Assembly: GCF_000241265.1 (NCBI RefSeq)
Contig: NZ_BAEE01000028.1
Location: forward strand, 1-51,742
Length of the DNA: 51,742 nt
Direction of reading: 5' to 3'
Source of the DNA: Gordonia araii NBRC 100433
GTDB lineage: Bacteria; Actinomycetota; Actinomycetes; Mycobacteriales; Mycobacteriaceae
Positions 47,457 to 51,742 of this stretch are shown in pieces; positions within the stretch are counted from its first letter, which is position 1; each line of letters opens with the position of its first letter. The notes beneath the pieces were generated by a model. The model was not told the DNA's origin, made no database searches, and worked only from the letters and a program-made list of their open reading frames with translations. Both the position numbers and the translations under genes were made by a program.

Positions 47457-48410
47457 CTAGTTCACGTGCAACGGAGCGCGGGGGACTTCCCGTCGCAGCC
47501 TGATGAGTTCGCGCGCGTGCGCGTCGAGCGCGATGTCTTCGTCGGTGATGGGATGCCACGGCCGCACTTCGGTGGCATCGCCGTTGCCGTCCACGGCGGC
47601 GACGATCGCCAGCGCGTGCCCGGTGTCGCGGAAGACGCCCGTTCGCGGGTCGGCGGCGCTCATCTGCACGGCGACGTGCATAGTCTGGCGACCGGTGTGC
47701 AGCAGACGGGAGCGGGTGCGGACGACATCGCCGATGTGAACCGGCGCGTAGAAGCGAACTCCACCGACGTAGGCGGACACGCAGTCGGAGCCGGCCCATT
47801 GCGCCGCGCACAGGTAGGCGGCTTCGTCCATCCATTCCATGATCCGGCCGCCGTGGGCATTACCGCCCCAGTTGACGTCGGTGGGCGCGGCCAGGAAGCG
47901 CATCGTCGCGCGCGGCGCGGTTCCTTCGGCGCTCAGCACCGCCGAGTCGATCTCCGCGCCGATCCGCTTGCGCAGCTCGATGCGGGCAATGGCGGCTTCG
48001 GCGTCGGCGATCTCGGTCAGCGTGGTGGGGCGCCATGAGGGGATCGGTCGGGGCCGGCGGTGTTCGTCGAGTGCGACGAGGACGACGAGGCAATCGCTGA
48101 CCTCGCGGTACTCGCCGCTGCACGGGTCGGCCGACGACACGGTGCACATCAGGTGCATGCTCGACGATCCGGTGTAGACGATGCGCGCGGATACCTCGAC
48201 CAGGTCGCCTGCCGAGACATGGCGCGAGAACCGGACGTTGCCGACGTAGGCGGTCACGCAGTAGCCGCCCGACCAGGCCGCCGCGCAGGCGTACGCGGCC
48301 TTGTCGATCCAGTTGAGCAGGCGGCCGCCGCGGACCGCGCCGCCGAGGGAGGCGATGTCGGTGGGGGCCGCGAGGAATCGCAGGGTGATCCGGCTGTTGT
48401 CGTCGGTCAT
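47457..48410 (-). CDS. Acyl-CoA thioesterase, double hotdog type
   Basis: The 317-residue protein consists of two homologous hotdog domains. Each starts with the same pattern (LRFLAAPTDIASLGGAVRGG, RLLNWIDKAAYACAA; then MRFLAAPTDVNWGGNAHGG, RIMEWMDEAAYLCAA). The N/D and G-G-RI-W-D positions are those of the YciA/BACH-type acyl-CoA hydrolases. It splits acyl-CoA into fatty acid and CoA in the cytosol. ATG 48410 follows CAGGAG at ribosome-site distance; a longer in-frame start at 48470 is unlikely. It converges on the hydrolase gene. Confidence 0.9.
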   Translation of the reverse strand: MTDDNSRITLRFLAAPTDIASLGGAVRGGRLLNWIDKAAYACAAAWSGGYCVTAYVGNVRFSRHVSAGDLVEVSARIVYTGSSSMHLMCTVSSADPCSGEYREVSDCLVVLVALDEHRRPRPIPSWRPTTLTEIADAEAAIARIELRKRIGAEIDSAVLSAEGTAPRATMRFLAAPTDVNWGGNAHGGRIMEWMDEAAYLCAAQWAGSDCVSAYVGGVRFYAPVHIGDVVRTRSRLLHTGRQTMHVAVQMSAADPRTGVFRDTGHALAIVAAVDGNGDATEVRPWHPITDEDIALDAHARELIRLRREVPRAPLHVN

Positions 48411-48816
48411 GTCGTTCTCCTGACGTGTGGTGACGACTATCGTTGCGCGCCCGGAATTCTCACGTCGCACCTGGTAGGGGTCGTGCGGAGTCGGTCATCT
48501 GCCGGAAACGCGGATCTCACCGTGCTGAATTCTCCGGCGTCGGAGGGGCTCGGAATCGGGCGGAAATCGCTCGGTTCGGCGGCCCGGCGCAAGCGGTCGT
48601 TTCGCAGCTGAGAGGTAGTGACGAACGCAACAAAGCGACCGGGTAGACTAGCTAAACAGTACGCGCGTTATGTTTTAGCTCGGACGCAGGGCCACCACGT
48701 GCGTACTAGGTTTGATCTAACGCAGGTCGCCGTCGCGTAACCCGCGAGAAGACCTGGCGCCAGACGCAGACGCAGCCACAACCTGCGCATCCGATGCCGA
48801 GGAGGGCACCAGCCAT
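48411..48816. other. 406-bp region between thioesterase and icd with overlapping inverted repeats
   Basis: This non-coding stretch holds the thioesterase promoter at one end and the icd leader at the other. AGCTAAACA (48650-48658) can pair with TGTTTTAGCT (48671-48680). AGTACGCGCG (48658-48667) can pair with CGTGCGTACT (48698-48707), with one G-U. The 5' arm of the second stem lies in the loop of the first, an H-type pseudoknot layout. TAGACT at 48644-48649 is a possible icd -10, which would place the transcript start within the first arm. I see no ORF of substance. Confidence 0.6.
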
Positions 48817-50037
48817 ATGGGCAAGATCAAGGTCGAAGGGACAGTTGTCGAACTCGATGGCGACGAGATGACGCGGATCATCTGGCAGTTCATCAAAGAG
48901 AAGCTGATCCACCCCTACCTCGACGTCAACCTCGACTACTACGACCTGGGCATCGAGCACCGCGATGCGACCGATGATCAGGTGACCGTCGATGCGGCGC
49001 ACGCCATCCAGAAGCACGGCGTCGGCGTGAAGTGCGCGACGATCACGCCCGACGAGGCGCGCGTCGAAGAGTTCGGCCTGAAGAAGATGTGGCGCTCGCC
49101 CAACGGCACGATCCGCAACATCCTCGGCGGCACGATCTTCCGTGCGCCGATCCTCATCTCCAACGTTCCGCGCCTTGTGCCCGGTTGGACCAAGCCGGTC
49201 GTCGTCGGCCGTCACGCCTTCGGCGACCAGTACCGCGCCACCGACTTCAAGGTGCCCGGCGCGGGCACCGTCACCATCACCTACACGCCCGAGGACGGCT
49301 CCGAGCCGATCGAGCACGAGATCGTGAAGACCCCCGACGAGGGGGGCGTCGTGATGGGGATGTACAACTTCAACAAGTCGATAGAGGACTTCGCGCGCGC
49401 CTCGTTCAACTATGGGCTGCAGCGGAATTATCCGGTGTACCTCTCCACGAAGAACACGATCCTGAAGGCCTACGACGGCGCTTTCAAAGACATCTTCCAG
49501 CACATCTTCGACACCGAGTTCAAATCCGAATTCGACGCCGCCGGCTTGCACTACGAGCACCGGCTGATCGACGACATGGTGGCCTCCTGTCTCAAGTGGG
49601 AGGGCGGCTACGTCTGGGCGTGCAAGAACTACGACGGCGACGTGCAGTCGGACACGGTCGCGCAGGGTTACGGTTCGCTGGGCCTGATGACGTCGGTGCT
49701 GCTCACCCCGGACGGCAAGACGTGTGAGGCCGAGGCCGCCCACGGGACGGTCACCCGTCACTACCGCCAGCATCAGCAGGGCAAGCCGACGTCGACCAAC
49801 CCGATCGCGTCGATCTTCGCCTGGACCCGCGGCCTTGACCATCGTGGGAAGCTCGACAACACCCCCGACGTGCGCGAGTTCTCCAACACCCTGGAGGACG
49901 TCGTCATCAAGACCGTCGAATCGGGAAAGATGACCAAGGACCTGGCGCTGCTCGTCGGCGGTGACCAGGCGTACCAGACGACCGAGGAGTTCCTCGCGAC
50001 CCTCGACGAGAACCTGGCGAAGGCGCTGAGGGCCTAA
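48817..50037 (+). CDS. icd: NADP-dependent isocitrate dehydrogenase (Icd1, eukaryote-like dimeric type)
   Basis: The protein (406 residues) oxidises isocitrate to 2-oxoglutarate with NADP in the TCA cycle. It shows [22 protein letters not shown], substrate loop [51 protein letters not shown] with metal-binding Asp residues, and [30 protein letters not shown] with the NADP site. It is the eukaryote-like type, comparable to Rv3339c. The leader upstream has unusual inverted repeats. The ATG follows GGAGGG at ribosome-site distance. Confidence 0.97.
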   Translation: MGKIKVEGTVVELDGDEMTRIIWQFIKEKLIHPYLDVNLDYYDLGIEHRDATDDQVTVDAAHAIQKHGVGVKCATITPDEARVEEFGLKKMWRSPNGTIRNILGGTIFRAPILISNVPRLVPGWTKPVVVGRHAFGDQYRATDFKVPGAGTVTITYTPEDGSEPIEHEIVKTPDEGGVVMGMYNFNKSIEDFARASFNYGLQRNYPVYLSTKNTILKAYDGAFKDIFQHIFDTEFKSEFDAAGLHYEHRLIDDMVASCLKWEGGYVWACKNYDGDVQSDTVAQGYGSLGLMTSVLLTPDGKTCEAEAAHGTVTRHYRQHQQGKPTSTNPIASIFAWTRGLDHRGKLDNTPDVREFSNTLEDVVIKTVESGKMTKDLALLVGGDQAYQTTEEFLATLDENLAKALRA

Positions 50038-50066
50038 GCTCGATTTCGCGGCACACGGCACCTTGA

Positions 50067-50084
50067 CCTCAACTGGGATTGAGG
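50067..50084. promoter_or_regulatory. SoxR-type MerR-family operator with 19-bp promoter spacer
   Basis: CCTCAACTGGGATTGAGG matches the SoxR box CCTCAAGTTAACTTGAGG at 13 of 18 positions, including both outer hexamers. It lies between TTGACC (-35, 50063-50068) and TAGCGC (-10-like, 50088-50093), a 19-bp spacer as in MerR-family activated promoters. The downstream gene is dead (two stop codons). The same hairpin could weakly terminate icd, but no T tract follows. Confidence 0.65.
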
Positions 50085-50100
50085 TTCTAGCGCTTCTGCC

Positions 50101-50448
50101 ATGACGAAGAACATGAGCGAAGCCGCCGGGACCTAATACTCAGTCATCGACTACACCGTCGACGGCCCGATAACCCAACGGCAGTTGGCTGATGCGTTCG
50201 CAGCCATCCAGCTCGAATGGGTGCGGGACTATCCGGGATATCGATCATCGCGCATTCTCGCCAGCGTCGATGGAACCCGGTTGTACAACGTGATCGAGTG
50301 GGCGGACGAAGAGGCGTACGCGCACTTCGAGCGCGTCTCCGATACCAAGGGGTGAGTCCAGGCGATTCGCGATGCCCTCGAAGCGCTCGACGGTGAGGCG
50401 GAGGGCGGATGGATGAGGTGCCGCGCTACCGGCTTCTCCACCTGGTGA
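50101..50448 (+). pseudogene. ABM-type (antibiotic-biosynthesis monooxygenase-like) gene with two in-frame stops
   Basis: From ATG 50101 the frame reads MTKNMSEAAGT, stops at TAA 50134-50136, then continues as YSVIDYTVDGPITQRQLADA, then FAAIQLEWVRDYPGYRSSRI, VDGTRLYNVIEWADEEAYAHFE, stops at TGA 50353-50355 and ends QAIRDALEALDG with a true-looking stop at 50446-50448. The joined protein (about 113 residues) has the ferredoxin-like ABM pattern (PGYRSSRI, YNVIEWADEEAY). The TGA sits where Trp would be natural (one-base change). With two nonsense codons the gene is inactive. The SoxR-like promoter upstream fits the known link of such monooxygenases to redox-active compounds. Confidence 0.75.
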
Positions 50449-50491
50449 CCCGATAACCCTGGGCGTCGGTGCGACTCGTTACCTTGACCGA

Positions 50492-51355
50492 GTGAGCATT
50501 TCGGTAACCACGGTCAACGTCAACGGCATTCGAGCGGCGGTCAAGGAGCGCTCGGCCGAGAATCTCGGTTTGCTTCCGTGGCTGGCCGAGCTGGAGTCCG
50601 AAGCCGTTGCGCTGCAGGAGATCCGCGCAACCGAGGAGCAGGCGCGCGAAGCGCTGGCGCCGGCGATCGACGACGGCTGGCACCTCACGATGTCGGAGTC
50701 GACGGTGAAGGGGCATGCCGGCGTCGGAGTCCTGACGCGAGCCGAGCCGACGGCGGTGCGCGCCGGTTTCGGCAGCGACGAGTTCGACACGCTCGGCCGG
50801 TACGTGGAAGTGGACGTTCCGACGTCGCTCGGCGAGGTCACCGTTGCGAGCCTGTATCTGCCCAAGGGTGCAGTCGATCCGGCACACACGTCGACGGCGA
50901 CCGAGACCGACGAGCGCAAGTTCGCCGAGAAGAAGCGGTTTCTGGCAGAGTTCGGCGGCTACCTGAGCGAGAAGGCGGCCACCGGACGGCACGCCGTCGT
51001 GGGGGGCGACTGGAACATCGCGCCCACCGAGAACGACCTCAAAGCCTTCAAGACCAATCGTCGTAGCCCGGGCTTCCTGCCGCATGAACGCGAGTGGGTC
51101 GCGGCGCTGCTCGACGACGGCTGGGTGGACGTCACCCGCACGCTGACCGGCGACGTGCCTGGGCCGTACACCTGGTGGTCGTGGCGGGGAAAGTCCTTCG
51201 ACAACGACGCCGGGTGGCGCATCGACTACCACCTGGCGACGCCGGAACTCGCCGAACGTGCCGTGAAGTCCTACGTGCACCGACCGGAGGCCTACGACTT
51301 GCGATGGTCGGACCACAGTGCGGTGACGACCGTCTTCGAGGGCAGCGACGACTAG
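50492..51355 (+). CDS. xthA: Exodeoxyribonuclease III / AP endonuclease
   Basis: The protein (287 residues) belongs to the ExoIII family. It has TVNVNGIRAAVKE, ALQEIRATEEQA (metal Glu), VASLYLPKGA, VVGGDWNIAPTENDLKAF (catalytic Asp/Asn) and IDYHLATPEL with SDHSAVTTVF (catalytic His) at the end. It incises abasic sites and trims 3' ends in base-excision repair. GTG 50492 is leaderless behind TACCTT (50480-50485). The Lys that is frequent after LQE is replaced by Arg-Ala-Thr, a minor variation. It converges on the gene fragment at the right edge. Confidence 0.92.
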   Translation: MSISVTTVNVNGIRAAVKERSAENLGLLPWLAELESEAVALQEIRATEEQAREALAPAIDDGWHLTMSESTVKGHAGVGVLTRAEPTAVRAGFGSDEFDTLGRYVEVDVPTSLGEVTVASLYLPKGAVDPAHTSTATETDERKFAEKKRFLAEFGGYLSEKAATGRHAVVGGDWNIAPTENDLKAFKTNRRSPGFLPHEREWVAALLDDGWVDVTRTLTGDVPGPYTWWSWRGKSFDNDAGWRIDYHLATPELAERAVKSYVHRPEAYDLRWSDHSAVTTVFEGSDD

Positions 51356-51376
51356 AGGCTACGGCCAGGTCGACGA

Positions 51377-51742
51377 CTAAAGAACGGTGTAGCCGAGCCG
51401 GGTGCAGAGGCGTCTGTCGACTTGCGAGTCGGTGGTCTTGGACGGCTGATCGGGTTTCGCTGGCCGGTCAGGCGGATCGGGGTCGTGTTCGTGACGTGCC
51501 GATCGTTTGCCGCCCTTGTCGCGAATGTGGTTGATGGTGTTGCGGGCCAGGTCGGCGGGGTGGTGGGCGTGGTTGATGCGCGGGGTGCCGGCGAGGCCGT
51601 CGTGGCAGCGTAGTCGCCAGGTGACCCGGCCGGCGTGTGGCCCGGTGTGCTGGTAGAGGGTTTCCCATTGGCGTGGGTTTTGGCCGACGGCGCGGTTGTT
51701 GGGTCCGCTGGTGGCGGTGAGCTTGTCGATGTCGGTCTGTCT
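51377..51742 (-). CDS. C-terminal fragment of an unidentified protein (cut by window edge)
   Basis: The last 121 residues of a minus-strand gene are visible, from the window edge to TAG at 51377-51379. The part reads RQTDIDKLTATSGPNNRAVG, then QWETLYQHTGPHAGRVTWRL, RCHDGLAGTPRINHAHHPADLA, and a charged Pro/Asp/His tail. The His-rich stretch and GRVTWRL are distantly reminiscent of the C termini of actinobacterial DUF222/HNH proteins, but I cannot assign a family. The single open frame, with no stop over the visible 366 bp, supports a real gene. Confidence 0.55.
   Translation of the reverse strand, partial: RQTDIDKLTATSGPNNRAVGQNPRQWETLYQHTGPHAGRVTWRLRCHDGLAGTPRINHAHHPADLARNTINHIRDKGGKRSARHEHDPDPPDRPAKPDQPSKTTDSQVDRRLCTRLGYTVL

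Noticed and set aside
46579..47835. 418-codon minus-strand frame over the Pro/Thr repeat region
   Set aside because: It only mirrors the repeat composition of the secreted hydrolase gene and crosses its stop into the thioesterase gene.
50066..50085. Terminator hairpin after icd
   Set aside because: The stem is only 7 bp and has no following T tract. Its sequence and its position between -35 and -10 elements fit a SoxR-type operator better.

Overview
The window is high-GC chromosomal DNA of a mycolic-acid actinobacterium (order Mycobacteriales). A Gordonia-like organism is my best guess; I infer this from gene order and protein character and ran no search. From groES to the right end the order groES, whiB3, (Rv3415c), sigD, rsdA, (Rv3412), guaB, guaB3, choD, guaA, imuA', imuB, dnaE2, trmL, folD, (Rv3355c), metX/metY, icd follows, as I remember it, the M. 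tuberculosis order Rv3418c to Rv3339c. This core is interrupted by accessory genes: two VapBC-type toxin-antitoxin pairs, a Mn-type ABC transporter, an MFS exporter, a flavin monooxygenase, and secreted or lipid-anchored proteins. Many genes carry a TANNNT -10 element that ends 6-7 nt before the start codon, which indicates widespread leaderless transcription; I used this to choose several starts.

Positions 1-12.6 kb form an iron-acquisition island. Two divergent operons share a 45-bp promoter region with a DtxR/IdeR-type iron box. Leftward runs a C-A-T-TE nonribosomal peptide synthetase of EntF type with an enterochelin-esterase (Fes-like) domain fused to its C terminus, followed by a siderophore-binding lipoprotein (cut by the window edge). 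Rightward runs a 2,3-dihydroxybenzoate-AMP ligase fused to an aryl carrier domain, then two FecCD permeases and an ATPase. Together they suggest synthesis, uptake and hydrolytic iron release of a DHB-serine (enterobactin-like) siderophore. An M20 amidohydrolase and a secreted beta-propeller protein with its own iron box follow. Next to the latter is a gutted paralogue, also behind an iron box.

Positions 13-25.4 kb hold groES (CIRCE operator, strong terminator, no groEL after it), whiB3, the sigD-rsdA sigma/anti-sigma pair, the guanine-nucleotide genes guaB, guaB3 and guaA, choD, and a FitAB-like toxin-antitoxin pair. The guaB3-choD gap is filled with 22-bp tandem repeats and a REP-like palindrome. 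The same 22-bp repeat sits in frame inside the NRPS adenylation domain.

Positions 25.4-32.6 kb hold a Ser/Thr kinase, the Mn-type ABC transporter, an MFS exporter, an LLM flavin monooxygenase and a frameshifted membrane-protein gene. Positions 32.6-40.4 kb are an SOS mutagenesis block: a radical-SAM gene, imuA'-imuB and dnaE2, with three LexA boxes, and a VapBC pair lodged inside.

Positions 40.4-51.7 kb hold trmL, folD, a DUF3017-like membrane protein, metX and metY behind a SAM-IV riboswitch, a secreted PE-PPE-type hydrolase with a repetitive tail, a double-hotdog thioesterase, icd with an unusual inverted-repeat leader, a dead ABM-type monooxygenase gene behind a SoxR-like operator, an exonuclease III gene, and a protein C terminus cut by the window edge. 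I saw no rRNA, tRNA, CRISPR array, insertion sequence or prophage.
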